Part shown: positions 1 to 14,389 of the stretch, piece after piece | Position numbering within the stretch: the first letter of the stretch is position 1 | How the letters are laid out: every line of letters starts with the position of its first letter | NCBI GenBank assembly: GCA_963995505.1 | Contig: OZ023198.1 | Coordinates: 2,976,001 to 3,040,000, forward strand | Direction of reading: 5' to 3' | Length of the DNA stretch: 64,000 bases | DNA from: Hypericum androsaemum | Taxonomy: Eukaryota > Streptophyta > Magnoliopsida > Malpighiales > Hypericaceae | Notes under the pieces: model-generated | Database searches by the model: none | Told to the model about the DNA's origin: nothing | The model's input: only the letters and a program-made list of their open reading frames with translations | Made by a program: the position numbers and the translations under genes

Positions 1-1
1 G

Positions 2-3533
<3,532 letters not shown>

Positions 3534-5690
3534 TATGCTGTCGTTTGGTGGGGGGTTTTTGGTTTTTCTTGGTTTCATTCTTTTCTTCTTTTTTCGGGGT
3601 TTATATCTTTTTTATTTTGGGAAATGATGAGGGAGATTGGTATAGGAAGTGGCTATTGAGTTTCTTTGCTGATGAATCGAGTTTTTGGATAATTCTCGTA
3701 TATGATAATTTCTTTTGGTTAATTATAATTCGTCTTCAAATATTCATTGTGTCGATTAACCCAAATTTGAACATTATAAAAAATTCTAACAAGAATTTAA
3801 TAAACGTGTTCTTGATGATTTAAAGTTGAGACCGTATACGTTAAATTTGCAAAAGAGTGATTGATTGAAGTAATTAATAGATGTAGTCATAGTGAACATA
3901 GATTAATGACTCCCGCAAAAAAAACATAGATTAATGACCATAAAGGGAAAAAAAATATTAGTGACTATGAACTAAAATTTATAAAAAATTATTGATCATA
4001 GATTTTTTTTATCCTAAATATCATTGAATGGTTAGCTTATGATCATCTATTTTAGAATTAACAAAGTTCGATTCGTCTCTCCTTTAAAAAAATGTGTGAA
4101 AATTGAATATTGTAACCGAAAAGAATTTCACCGACCAGAATGAACTAGTCGTCATCGATGTCATATTTAACCAAAATAGATTCGATAATACAGTTAAAAA
4201 TACGGGCCGGTAAAAAATGTGCATGAAATGGAACCAAGTGTTCGATCCATTCCTGTCTTCTTTATTTTCATGTGTAGGTCCTCCAGTTCATATCGGTCAA
4301 AGAGGATGCGTTGATTTTTTAATTTTTTTTTAGAATGAAAATATTTATTCTTGAGATGCCCGGAAAGATACCGTAGAACAAAAATGGTAAAGCGATCACA
4401 TAAAAGGAAAAAAAAAGGAAAATTAATTCAGTCCAATATGGCAACATAATATAAATAAATGTGCCATTTTTTATAAGTAAAATTTATTATTAATAATTCT
4501 GTTTACAGTATACTTAGTGCAGAATTTTGTCTTGCAATATTATCGTTCGCTGATCAGTAAAATCCTATCACAATAAACCACAGAAAAAATCGTGTAAAAA
4601 AAATCACCTCGATAAAAAAACTTTCTTCACATTAAAATCCCTGGATTCAATTCCGTGCGGCCAGACACCATGTAAACACATAATCCCCTGGACCCCTCAA
4701 AACACCCCCATCTGCCGCTTAACTATACCCCCCACAGAATAACCTAAAGGAAACAAATTTGCTGAAATAATCTCACCGGAAGTGATTAATTCCAGAAAAT
4801 GTAATCCGGCAGATACTCTATTTTTCCAAATCAACACAAAATAAACTAAATTAATAAAGATAATTATACTAAATATGAAATACATTGACCAATATATTGA
4901 GAATATTAATTTTTAAACCTATTATTTACTAAATATATATAAAAAAACTTACGGTCTGACTGGTTAGACCGGTTGACTCAGAGATCAGATTCAAATTCGG
5001 ATCGCTCTCCGTTTCGTTTTTGCAAACAATGCATTTTATACAAGCCTCTTTTTCCCACCAAATACTAGCTAAGACAAAAATCTTTGTCTGGTCTTGTCCA
5101 ATAAGCAATAACTCTAAACATATGCACCCTGGTAGATTGTCGTAGGGAAAAAGTTGGGCCTGGACTAATAGAAAGTCCGGTCTGAACTCTAGATATAGAG
5201 CCCCAAATGATGGACCCAAAATTTGGTTAGGCCCATCACTTCTGTAATTTTGTTGAATGATAGTGCACTATGGATTTTATTTTGAATTTAACATTGGTAG
5301 GCCTGTCAAAATTTACCAGAATGTGATTATAACTTATAAGCACAAACCCCACTCTAGATTGCATGGTGGTTTTGTTATACCATTTAGTATCCAGTTCATT
5401 ATACCGACTAATGCAAATTTGAAGTCGGTAACATTTTTAAAATGTGGCAAAATTCTTTCAATAACTATTAACAATGTTGCGTTCCGATGACTCGAATAAA
5501 AAATCTAGTTAAAATAAAACAATGCTCTCGTCGCTTATCAGAGCGTTTGTTGTTTGCATGGTGGTTTGTTAGACCAAGAGAGCACCACTTCCTCCTTTTG
5601 AACTTGCCATCCACCTGTACCTAAGTATGTAGATAAGAGTTATGAGATTGGAGACATTTTTTTTCCAATTTTATTCATATGGTAGACTTA
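3534..5690. other. Intergenic, AT-rich, no gene seen
   Basis: The first part is the PXY 3' flank. The rest is AT-rich with many stop codons in all frames. Short open frames here lack splice support and recognisable motifs. Around 4945-4990 there is a CCGGT-rich patch (ACGGTCTGACTGGTTAGACC) resembling the ends of the TIR element at 13185 and 59496, probably a fragment of that family. Confidence 0.6.
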
Positions 5691-5945
5691 CCTTTGTCCA
5701 TACTTATTGTAGTGCGTTTACATTTATTATGATTTGGTCTTCCGAGAAATTTTTAAAAATCACAAAACCATAATTATGCTTATGTAAGTTTTTTTGTATG
5801 CCACTCGCTATACTTCTATCGACATGATTTCAATCTTAGAATAACCACCATATGTAACAAAGGAAATAAATAACAAATTCTTTTGGCCGAAATATATCAG
5901 TAGGAAATATCAGAGAAATTCTCTATCGCCTTGGTCTAATGGATC
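5691..5945. repeat. Diverged 3'-flank copy of the zinc-finger unit (unit A, left part)
   Basis: The stretch around 5820-5920 (GATTTCAATCTTAGAATAAC, then TTTTGGCCGAAATA) aligns with the segments downstream of both intact zinc-finger genes (about 8580-8680 and 14760-14840). This suggests that a third unit once sat here. Homology fades near 5930 and resumes at the promoter side near 6355, so the coding region of this unit is missing. Confidence 0.5.
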
Positions 5946-6060
5946 AACAAGCTGCTTTGTGTGCTGTGTGTGGTTCAACTTCCGAATCAACAAGTCTCCA
6001 CTGTAGGTCCTTAATGGATACCCTCCTTGGATATCCATGAGGGCTACTGTAAATTTTAGC
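5926..6060 (+). repeat. Possible tRNA-derived SINE-like sequence
   Basis: TGGTCTAATGG (5932-5942) fits a Pol III A box and GGTTCAACTTC (5972-5982) resembles a B box, at the usual spacing of about 40 bp. No clear 3' tail or target-site duplication was recognised, so this is only a candidate. It lies in the gap where unit A lost its coding region. Confidence 0.22.
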
Positions 6061-6498
6061 TACTAGGCCTTAAGGCCCATACATAATATAACAACATATC
6101 TACTTCTTAAAAACAACATTTCAGGTTTAATTTATGAGATTTGTACCTGATTTTGTTTTAGTTTATAAAGTTATTTATACTTGACCGAGAAAAAGCATAT
6201 GAATTATTTATAATTTTCTTTCAATTGTCTTCTCCTGATTGCTTTTCTCGTGCAATCGGGCGTTAACCGGAGTAAATTATGTAATCTGGTGGTTAATGTT
6301 TTAGCATATAAATTTGGTGACTGAAGATCACATATATATATACACAGATTTGATCTGTTGCCGTTAGCGAAGCTTTTATGGCAGATCTTGCAGGTTTCGG
6401 TCTTGTCCATGGATGGAGAGAAGCAAGTGAGGAGAGAGAGGAGACTAGATTGGGTTAATTGTAGCGAGGGAGTGTGTGTTTTTCTTTTCTTGTATCTC

Positions 6499-6508
6499 TA
6501 TTTATGCA
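6499..6508 (-). promoter_or_regulatory. TATA-like box of orphan unit A
   Basis: TGCATAAATA on the minus strand, conserved in all three units at the same place relative to the leader. Confidence 0.4.
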
Positions 6509-7629
6509 CCATAATAAGTCATTAACTCAAAGAAGGGAAGTTTTTGGACTAATTCAGATTTGAGCACCTAAAATATTTCAACAAGTATTTAATATTGTTA
6601 TGTCTCCAATGACTTTGAACTCAAAACCTCGTAATATACTAGAATCACTCTTTCAAATCTCTTATTTAGTATTAACCCAAGGAACTTGAAAATTAGTAGG
6701 TAACCAAAAACTGCCTTTTTCTCGTGGGCTTGTCATATATGGGTGAATTTTTATCGAAATAGAGAATTTCCAAGCCAAAAATCGCGAGGCTTTAGGATTT
6801 GGGGTTGGTGTTTAATTAATTAGTTATTTCATGTAATTAAGAGTATTGACTGCTTTCTTTTTCGTTTGGGGAGAGATTGATTGCTATGTTGACTGTTTCC
6901 TCCTTATAATAACACTTTTGTTTGAAATTACTTTTATATAGATTATCACAAAAAAAAATTTTGTATATAGAGGATGGTATCGACTGATTTATGATTGAGT
7001 CCAACATGACCTGATCATACGATATCAAAGATCTTGTTGCCAAATTTTAACGAGAGTCTCATTTCTCAAATAACATGAGACATCCGATTAATGTAGAATA
7101 CAATGCGGTTAGAGTATTGTATGTGGTCTCTAAAATTATACGTAGTTCACTTGAGAAATGACCCCCGATAACAAGTATCAAAATCAATACCATGCCAAAA
7201 TTAGAGAAATGTTTGCTTTTATTAGCACATTTTAAACCATTTTAGTATGTGACTATAAAGTTTCAACCTTCGCTGCTTAACAGTTTCATCCCTGATGTAT
7301 ATGACTTTTTTACCATATTGATGAATAAAAGTTAATAATTTTGTCCCTCGGTTAAAACAAAACAGTTTCACTCTTCTTATCACACTCCATTATTATTTTA
7401 CGTTATATATATTTAGAGATTTTTATCTTTATCTTGAGAAAATATCCTTTTTTGTGAAAGTTTTAGGCGTAGATTATGACATATACTAGAATATCTAGCC
7501 AAATAGATAGTTACTTGAGAATTTTATACAAAGGGTTCCATCCCGAAAAATACTTTAATGTGCTTCAAATATAAAAAAGTACTTGATTTGTAGTCGATTG
7601 ATGGTGTGTGTTGTTATAACCTTCATATG

Positions 7630-8039
7630 TGTAAAAATTGCAAACTCAATATGTTGCTTCTGATGATCAAGACAAACGAGCTACAATCGTGCTTTAAGGA
7701 GAAAGTTTGAGTATGAATGCAGCTACCGTTGCACAATATACACAATTATTTTGGGCTCATTTACTCAAAGAAAAAGTTGGTCCGCGTAAGGAGAAAAATG
7801 GGTCTCAAGCTCACCACAAAGGTTAAAGTGAGCTGAGACATTCTCCCTGAGATTCTCGCATCGTTATTAGCCAATCATTTGCACAGTTATTAGCACTAAA
7901 CTCGAAGGAGATTTGTTGGCGGTTACGACGACATATTTCTCTTTTCCCTTTTCGTCACCTTGTACGAATGGATATGTAAGAATCTTTCTCTTTGTGTACA
8001 AAAGCACCATTATAATCCTTATTTGATAAATTGTGAATA
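7630..8039 (+). mobile_element. Solo Copia-type LTR in unit A (3' end lost)
   Basis: It begins TGTAAAAATTGCAAACTC just after ATATG and aligns through TTATTTGATAAATTGTGAATA with the 5' LTR of the full element at 17862. The last 60 or so LTR bases are absent. The left junction (cttcATATG|TGT) is the same as in unit C, so it is the same ancestral insertion and not an independent one. Confidence 0.7.
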
Positions 8040-8159
8040 CAGATCTATTAATAAAAGTTCTTCTTTCTCCCTGTGGACGTAGGCATTAGGCCGAACCACG
8101 TAATTTATTGTATCCGTATTCTTTGTGCATTTTGTTCTCTTGGTTGCTGAATTCCTAAC

Positions 8160-9429
8160 ACAATTCCCTTTGCCCACACCCATCCACCATTTAAAATGTG
8201 CCTGCATATTTTGGAAAGGAATTAATAGTCGATGATAATTTGCACATTACAGTTGGCAAACTAATAGAATATGATATATTCATTTGGTTGAAATATTATA
8301 CACTCACTAAACTAGATAATTCAAATTTGAACCGAATAATATTTATAAATGGTGACAAAATTCAAATTTTATCATTGCTGTATTTTCAGGAGTTCTTCAT
8401 TAAAATAGAATAATTGTTGCATAGAATGGGAGTATGTAGGTGCCTCTTTTGATCACAGGCGGGACATAGTGCTTAGCTTGGTTGTTTTGCGTGGAAATGA
8501 TAAAAAATAAAGAAGGTAAGGAGGCCACAATAAATACTAGCCATTGTCTCCCACGTTTGTTTTTTACTATTGTTTCTCTTGACAGGATTTCAATCTTAAA
8601 ATGAACTATACATATTAAACACAATAAATAGGAATTTATTTTTGGCCGTAATAAATTAATATAATTTTTTATGCATCATAACACCTTGGTTCATCCTCAT
8701 CGTTCCTATATGTTGAAATATTTGGAAGTACCGTAACCAAACCATTTTTAGTTAATCTAAAATATTTAAAATTGAACATTCTCAATGTCTAAAATATTAT
8801 AAATATCTAACTTCTTTTACTTCACTTTTTTACTAAACAAAGGAAGCAACTAACCAATTGAGTAATGGACTAGAATAGGCTAATAATCTGATGGTCAACA
8901 GAAGGTCGAGATAGAATTGTCGCGGTGGAATTTAAATTTTTTAGGGAGCAAAATTAGGGATATCAGTTAAAAAAGAAACAACAAAGAATAGAGAAGTAAA
9001 AACAGGTTTAACTCCATTAATTTGAAACTCGACAAACTATTACTCTTCATCTTTATAACAGCTGAATGGTGATAAAATTGATGGGCGAAATTAAATTCAC
9101 ATAAGTTCTTCATTATCACTAAATCCTATTGACCCAAGTTAGGGAAAGAAAGGTCCAAAAAGAGAATTAGAAAAGAAAACAAATATTATATTTTCGGGTT
9201 GGAGTCGGATTAAACCACAGAAATAATAAACAATTCATAACCGATTCTAATTACATTAGAACTCAATATACGAAAAAGTTACATTGTCATCAAGTATATT
9301 GCTTGAACAACTTTAACCCGGCTAGAAAATGAAATAAATACACACATAAAGGTACACAAATTTAGCAAACATCAAGTCTTATCCTTCTGGAAATGCACTG
9401 ATCACTAAGCTTGTACTAATTAAATCTGA
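8160..9429 (-). repeat. 3'-flank segment of zinc-finger unit B
   Basis: A non-coding downstream flank aligning with 14390-15619 of unit C. Shared landmarks include CATCCACCATT, GATGATAATTTGCACATTAC, the CCACGTTTG patch and TTGGTTCATCCTC. No gene is seen in it. It contains the 3' UTR of the unit B gene. Confidence 0.7.
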
Positions 9430-10332
9430 TCACAAATTCTGCTCGGCTTCCGGAACCAGCAAGTTGAGGTCCACCAAGTTCTTGACAACCCTAGTAGCTG
9501 CAACAGAAGATGTAGCAGTAGGAGGAGTAGCAGTGGTTTTGGAATTAGGGCTAGGGTTATTACCCAAGTAAAGGAAGTGCACCTTGTTGTGACCTCCAAG
9601 TGCCTGCCCGGACTCGAACTCCTTGTCGCAGAACGAGCACTTGAACACCCTTCTCCCAATAGCAAGACCACCATTGGCTCTAGCTTGGAGAAGATGATCC
9701 TCCTCGTACTTCGGACGAGCTTTCTTGTTACTAGTTCCATTAGGTATCACCTTCTTGTGGCTTGCCTTGTGTCCTCCTAGAGCTTGGTAGGACTTGAACC
9801 CTCTGTCACATTCTTCACACCTGAACTTGCCCTTGGGAGAAGTATTGGAGGGCTTTGGAGGTGAAGGAGCACTAAACTTTGGAGTTCTGATAGGATCTGG
9901 TGCATCATAATCGCTATCATCGAACTCCTTCTGTTCCTCTTCCTCCTCCTCCTCGTCTTCGACTTCTTTTTCTACTCTAATTTCACCTTCCTCCATGTCT
10001 TCCTCGTTCTCATCCTCAACGAATTTATTATCCATACTAGCATCTACTACAACTTGATCCTCATTAGAAAGCATCAAAAGAATGGTTGCTGCATCCTCCG
10101 CACTAATAGAATAATTTTTCTTAGATGCAAAAGTACTACTACTCATCCTCATCGGATCGGAGTAGTACTTATCACCCAACTTGAATATCGACTCGTTCAC
10201 CTTCTCCATGGGCTTTCTCTTCCTCTTGGACCGCCTCCTAGTAGGGTTCCTCACCGACTCCGCCTCCGTACTTCCAACAGCACTACGGTTAGCAAGAGCC
10301 CCACTAGGGTTAGCAAGAGTAGTAACCTTCAT
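9430..10332 (-). CDS. ZAT-type C2H2 zinc-finger protein with EAR motif (unit B)
   Basis: Intronless gene for a two-finger plant C2H2 transcription factor, likely a nuclear repressor of the ZAT1/ZAT4/ZAT9 group. From the first in-frame ATG (10332) it is 300 residues. In order it has a basic NLS (RRRSKRKRKP), an L-box-like EDAATILLMLS, a long acidic run (EEEDEEEEEEE type), finger 1 at about 170-194 (FRCEECDRGF...QALGGHKASH), finger 2 at about 230-252 (FKCSFCDKEF...QALGGHNKVH) and a C-terminal EAR motif DLNLL at about 288-292. Both QALGGH signatures and all zinc ligands are present. Compared with unit C its N-terminus is broken: the ancestral ATG (10438) reads only eight codons before TAA and is out of frame. 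Homologous codons for the next dozen residues remain in frame but lack an ATG, so translation probably begins at 10332. Confidence 0.85.
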   Translation of the reverse strand: MKVTTLANPSGALANRSAVGSTEAESVRNPTRRRSKRKRKPMEKVNESIFKLGDKYYSDPMRMSSSTFASKKNYSISAEDAATILLMLSNEDQVVVDASMDNKFVEDENEEDMEEGEIRVEKEVEDEEEEEEEQKEFDDSDYDAPDPIRTPKFSAPSPPKPSNTSPKGKFRCEECDRGFKSYQALGGHKASHKKVIPNGTSNKKARPKYEEDHLLQARANGGLAIGRRVFKCSFCDKEFESGQALGGHNKVHFLYLGNNPSPNSKTTATPPTATSSVAATRVVKNLVDLNLLVPEAEQNL

Positions 10333-10440
10333 AGCCAACTTGGGACAGGACTCCAAGGAGTAGTTCAGTGACGAACAAGAAGAGTTTGGTCGCGAAAAAG
10401 GTTATTTTATTTTATTTTTTAGTTTGGGGCTTTCCCATTA
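10333..10440 (-). pseudogene. Decayed N-terminal coding stretch of the unit B zinc finger
   Basis: This stretch corresponds to the first ~40 codons of the unit C gene. The old start (ATG at 10438-10436) gives MGKPQTKK and then a stop, and a net indel in the AT-rich run near 10400-10425 breaks the frame. Codons just before 10332 still encode residues matching SSCSSLNYS of unit C. The serine/proline-rich N-terminal tail has therefore been lost from the protein in this copy. Confidence 0.65.
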
Positions 10441-10576
10441 GCGAAGATTTTATGGCAGATCTTGTAGGTTTCGGGCTTGTCCATGGATGGAGAGAAGCAA
10501 GTGAGGAGAGAGAGAGAGGAGAATAAATTGAGTTAATTCTAGTGAGAGAGTGTGTGTTCTTCTTTCCTTGTATCTT

Positions 10577-10586
10577 TATTTATGCA
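10577..10586 (-). promoter_or_regulatory. TATA-like box of zinc-finger unit B
   Basis: TGCATAAATA on the minus strand, about 140 bp upstream of the ancestral start codon and conserved in the three units. Confidence 0.4.
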
Positions 10587-10889
10587 CCATAGTAAGTCAT
10601 TAACTCAAAGAACTGAACTTTTTGGTTGATATATTTTGTATTTAGACACATATTGCATCGATTTATTCAAATTTGAGCACGTAAAATATTATAATAAGTA
10701 TTTAACATAATTATGTCTCAAATGACTTGAACTCAATAGAGAAACCACTCTTTCAAATCTCTTATTTGGTATAAACCCAAGGAACTCGAAAGTAGTGGGT
10801 AAACCAAAAGCTGCCTTTTTCTCGTGGGCTTGCCATATATGGGTGAATTTTTATGGAATAACAGAATTGGGGTTGGTGTTTAATTAAGA

Positions 10890-11240
10890 AGGTTTGAGGT
10901 TGGTCTTGTTCGCGGAAGCCTAATCAAGAAGGGTTGGTACACGGTGTTGGCTGCTATATGCTGATACATATGGAAAGTTAGAAACCGCGTCGTGTTTGAG
11001 GGAGAACGCCTTGATCACGGGAAGTTGTTGCTCGTCATCTTCAGACGACTCTCCGAATGGATTTTTTTGTCCGGGCTCTCAAGCAAGATGAACTCGCAAG
11101 ATGTGTTGTTGTTCATTAACTCTCTGGCGTAGCTTTGTAATTTTAGGAATTATGAACCTTTAGCCTTGATTGCCATCTTTGCAATCTGGCTTTTCTGTAC
11201 AGCTTCATTTGGTGATATAAATAAATTTACTTAAAAAAAA
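10890..11240 (+). mobile_element. 5'-truncated LINE, 3' end with poly-A
   Basis: This segment is absent from the matching positions of units A and C. It ends in GATATAAATAAATTTACTT followed by a run of nine A at the junction with unit sequence (GAGTATTGACTG), the form of a plant L1-type LINE 3' end. The right part also resembles typical LINE 3' sequence (TTTGTAATTTT...TTTTCTGTACAGC). Only about 350 bp remain. A target-site duplication is not clear, because about 20 bp of the target are missing relative to unit A. Confidence 0.6.
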
Positions 11241-11381
11241 AGAGTATTGACTGCTTTCTTTTTCTTTTTGGGGAGTAAGAAGATCGACTGCTATGTTGAC
11301 TGTTTTCTCCTTATAGAAACACTTTTTTGTTTGACATTACTTGTATATAGACGATTGCATGGACTAATCTATGGTTGATCA

Positions 11382-11708
11382 AGGGGGAATTGGGGTGCGG
11401 AATGCGCTTTTTTCAAACCGTTTGGACTAAAGAGAAAGGGATATTATTTTTGTAAATAAGTTTAAAAAATAGGGGCAAAAATGACAAAAATGTGTACGCA
11501 TGGCAAGGGATCCAAGTAGATAAACGACATGTCATTATCTGTAACCGGGGCATATGTCATTGTTGTAACCGCATGTCATTATCAGTAATCGGACATGCCA
11601 TTATCGTAACCGGAGTATGCCATTGTCGAAATCGGGGCATGGCATTATCGATTATCTTGAGTCCAAACGGTCCATAATGAACCTTCACTCCGAACCCAAT
11701 CCAAAGGC
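11382..11708. mobile_element. Mutator-type MITE with minisatellite interior (copy 1)
   Basis: A 327-bp insertion absent from units A and C. Its ends are inverted repeats: the left end has GGAATTGGGGTGCGGA and the right end, read on the other strand, has GGATTGGGTTCGGA; both continue to CCGTTTGGACT. It is flanked by GGTTGATCA (11373-11381) and AGTTGATCG (11709-11717), a 9-bp target duplication with two changes; the empty site in unit C reads GGTTGATCATACG. The interior (about 11520-11650) is made of degenerate 22-24 bp units built on TGCCATTATCGTAACCGG. Confidence 0.75.
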
Positions 11709-12708
11709 AGTTGATCGTACGATATCAAAGATCTTGTTGCCAAATTTTAATGACAGTCTCATTCCTCGAGTAACATGAGACATCAAATTAATGTAGAATA
11801 TGAAGCAGTTATAGTATTGTATGTGGTCTCTAAAACTATATGTAGTTCACTTGAGAAATGACTCATGATAACAAGTATCAAAATCCATACTAATGCCAAA
11901 ATTAGAGATATGTTTGCTTATATTAGCACATTTTGAACCATTAGTTTAGTATATGACATTAAAGTTTCAACCTTCGCTGCTTAGCAGTTTCACTCCTGAT
12001 GTGTACGGTTTTTTTCCATATTGATGAATACAAGTTAAGAACTTTTGTCACTGGTTAAAAAAAAACAGTTTCACTCTTTTCTGTTGGCATCACACTCCAT
12101 TATTATATTACTTTGTATATTTTTAGATATTTTATCTTTAAAGTTGAGATTTTGTCTAACCAAATTGAAATTGTATACGTTTTTTTGTGAAAGTTTTAGG
12201 CGTAAATAATGACATATACTAGAATTTCTAGCCATGTAGATAGTTAATTGAGAATTTTATACAATTTTCATCCCAAAAAATACTTCAAACAAAAAAAAAG
12301 GTACTTGATTGTAGTCGATTGATGGTGTGTACGTGTTGAAATTGCAAGCTCAATGTGTTGCCTTTGATGATCAAGACAAACTAGTTGCAATCATGTTTTA
12401 AGGAGAAAGAAGAGGCAGAGAGTTGAAGTATAAATGCGCCTACCGTTGTACAATGTACACATGGCTCATTTACTCAAAGGAGAAGTTGGTTTGCGCAAGG
12501 AGAAAAATGGGCCTCTAGCTCATCACACAGGTTGAAGGGAGCTGAGACATTCTTCCTGAGATTCCCGCATCTTTATGAGCCAATCATCCACACAGTTGTT
12601 AGCATTAAACCCGAAGGATATTTGTTGGCGATTATGACGACATGTTTCTCTTTTTCCCCCTTCGTCACTTTGTACAAATGGATATGTCAGAATCTCTCTC
12701 TTTTTGTA

Positions 12709-13137
12709 GGATTTGGATTGGGTACGGAGTGAAGGAATTGATTCCGGACGGTTTGGACTGAAGGGGGACCGTAGCGACAAGCGCAAGTATGTGATAATGG
12801 CAAGCATAGTTATGTGATAATGGCAAGTGCAGTTATGTGATAATGGCATTTGTTTTTGTGAAAACGCCAAGTCCCCGTTGATGATAATGACACGCATAGT
12901 TTTTTTTATTTTGGTCTCTCATGTTTTAGCATTTTTGCAAAAAGGTCACAATGGCATGTGTAGTTATGTGATATTGGCATGCGCAGTTATATGATAATGG
13001 CATTTGTATCCGGCTTGTGTTTGTGCGTGGCTTTTTTCATTTTGGTCCCCGTATTTTAGCGCGTTTACAAAAAAGTTCCCGCGTGTCTTCATTCCAAACG
13101 GTTCGGAATAGTGGCATTCCGTACCCAATCCATAGCC
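12709..13137. mobile_element. Mutator-type MITE with minisatellite interior (copy 2)
   Basis: A 429-bp element nested in the unit B LTR. The terminal 20 bases match in 18 positions when inverted (GGATTTGGATTGGGTACGGA versus GGCTATGGATTGGGTACGGA). A perfect 9-bp duplication CTTTTTGTA flanks it (12700-12708 and 13138-13146), the size expected for Mutator-like elements. The interior repeats about 23-bp units of the form TTATGTGATAATGGCAAGC, the inverse of the unit in copy 1. No coding capacity. Confidence 0.85.
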
Positions 13138-13184
13138 CTTTTTGTATAAAGCACCATTGTAATCCTTATTTGGTGAGTTGTGAA

Positions 13185-13787
13185 CAATATTTTAAAAACC
13201 ACAGTCCGACCAGTCGGACCACTACCCGGGACCAAACTCGGGTCATTTTTTGTATAAAACCAAGCAACTGGTCTGACTGGCAAAAATTTGGTCAGACCAC
13301 TCGGTCAGGTACTTTCGGGTGATCTGGTTCGCCTGGATCAGAAAGCTTTTTGTTTATTTTTTCCATTTTATCAGATTTAATTTAGAAACAAAATCTCAAC
13401 TTCCACGCTTGGAGCGCATACATCACTTTTGGATCACAACAAACTTATTTTTTTAACAATTCTCGATAATATGTCAACTAAGTTAAACGAATTGGAATAA
13501 TATGTCGAACAAGAAAATTTGCATAATCATCTTTTTGTACTTCTAGATTTGTTTAATTCATGTTTGAAGACATTGTTTGGATAAATTGTATAACAAACTT
13601 ACTAAATATGTGAATTTATTTAGTATTTTATCATTTTTAATGCTAAATTAAATTTATTAAACCTAATTTAATAATATTAATATAAAATAAAAGTTCCAGT
13701 CAGATTGGTAGTCCGACTGATCCGACCAGGCAAACTGGAAATTTTGAAAATTTTGGGTAGCCTTCCAGGTCGGTTTTAAAAACATTG
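13185..13787. mobile_element. hAT-like non-autonomous TIR element, CCGGT-rich
   Basis: A 603-bp element nested in the unit B LTR. The ends CAATATTTTAAAAACC and, inverted, CAATGTTTTTAAAACC are followed inside by GC-rich CAGTCCGACCAGTCGGACC-type sequence. The flanks GTTGTGAA (13177-13184) and ATTGTGAA (13788-13795) form an 8-bp target duplication with one mismatch, which fits the hAT superfamily. Related ends occur at 35583 and 59496. Confidence 0.7.
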
Positions 13788-13853
13788 ATTGTGAATATAC
13801 AATCCAACATCATTATTTCACACTTCATCTTCAACCTCTCATCTTTTCTATTA

Positions 13854-14389
13854 GTTTATTAAAACGTGTTAATATTAAAAATATCAAATAAGCAGACAAA
13901 AAGTAATTTGATGTTTGGTACATTATTTTTAAAAATGACTCGGATGTCGACGCGTGATATTTCCTGTCATTCGGGTAAACTGGTCCAACCATAGTTTTTT
14001 TATATTAAAATATATTATATTTATTATTAAAATAGCATATAGTTATCAATATCATCTAATTTTATTACAAAATTATAATGTAAAAGCATTAAAATTATAA
14101 TGTAATAACTTTAAAAATATTTTGTTTCAATTTTTTTTAAATCTAGACTGGCCGATCCAACTTGAAAAATTGGTCTATCTGGACTAAAAATTGATGGTCA
14201 ATGTCGTTGACTACCGATTGAACGAGAGGCCAAATTTAGGGTGAACACGACTTAGGTTTGGCCCTGATTTGTGGTCCAACTGGTAATCTTAGTGTAAGAA
14301 AATACTAAATCCTAGTGTTTTTGTATAACCAACTTCGGTTACATGAATTGACCAATACTATTCCTCATATGGGAGAGAAAATTGGTTCA
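13854..14389. other. Junction between units B and C, decayed repeat
   Basis: No gene is seen. GC-rich patches such as GGTAAACTGGTCCAACC near 13975 and TGGTCCAACTGGTAATC near 14272, around AT-rich sequence, suggest a second, badly decayed copy of the CCGGT-rich TIR family. Confidence 0.4.

Larger units (their letters stand above)
6355..8045 (-). repeat. Unit A: orphan promoter/upstream segment of a third zinc-finger copy
   Basis: This segment is homologous to the upstream regions of both intact zinc-finger genes: the leader with TTAGCGAAGCTTTTATGG, the GAGAGAG and GTGTGTGTT tracts, the TATA-like TGCATAAATA, the Ctttttctcgtgggctt patch and, further right, the shared LTR. The homology stops exactly at the start codon. 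Where the intact copy reads CAT (ATG on the minus strand), this copy reads CGT (ACG), and only a few bases beyond still match. It is therefore a promoter without a gene, flanked on the left by the diverged segment at 5691-5945. Confidence 0.7.
10441..12333 (-). repeat. Upstream (promoter side) segment of zinc-finger unit B
   Basis: Homologous to the orphan unit A segment and to 16664-17861 of unit C, but expanded by a LINE 3' end (about 10890-11240) and a MULE-type MITE (11382-11708). No other gene is seen. Confidence 0.65.
12334..13853 (+). mobile_element. Solo Copia-type LTR in unit B, interrupted by two insertions
   Basis: The LTR starts TGTTGAAATTGCAAGC and ends near TCATCTTTTCTATTA. Removing the MITE at 12709 and the TIR element at 13185 leaves about 470 bp, comparable with the 442-bp LTR at 17862. 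It sits at the same unit position as the LTRs of units A and C. Confidence 0.7.

Noticed and set aside
9577..10371. Plus-strand frames opposite the unit B zinc finger
   Set aside because: Antisense shadows of a GC-richer coding exon; the same shadows occur opposite unit C.
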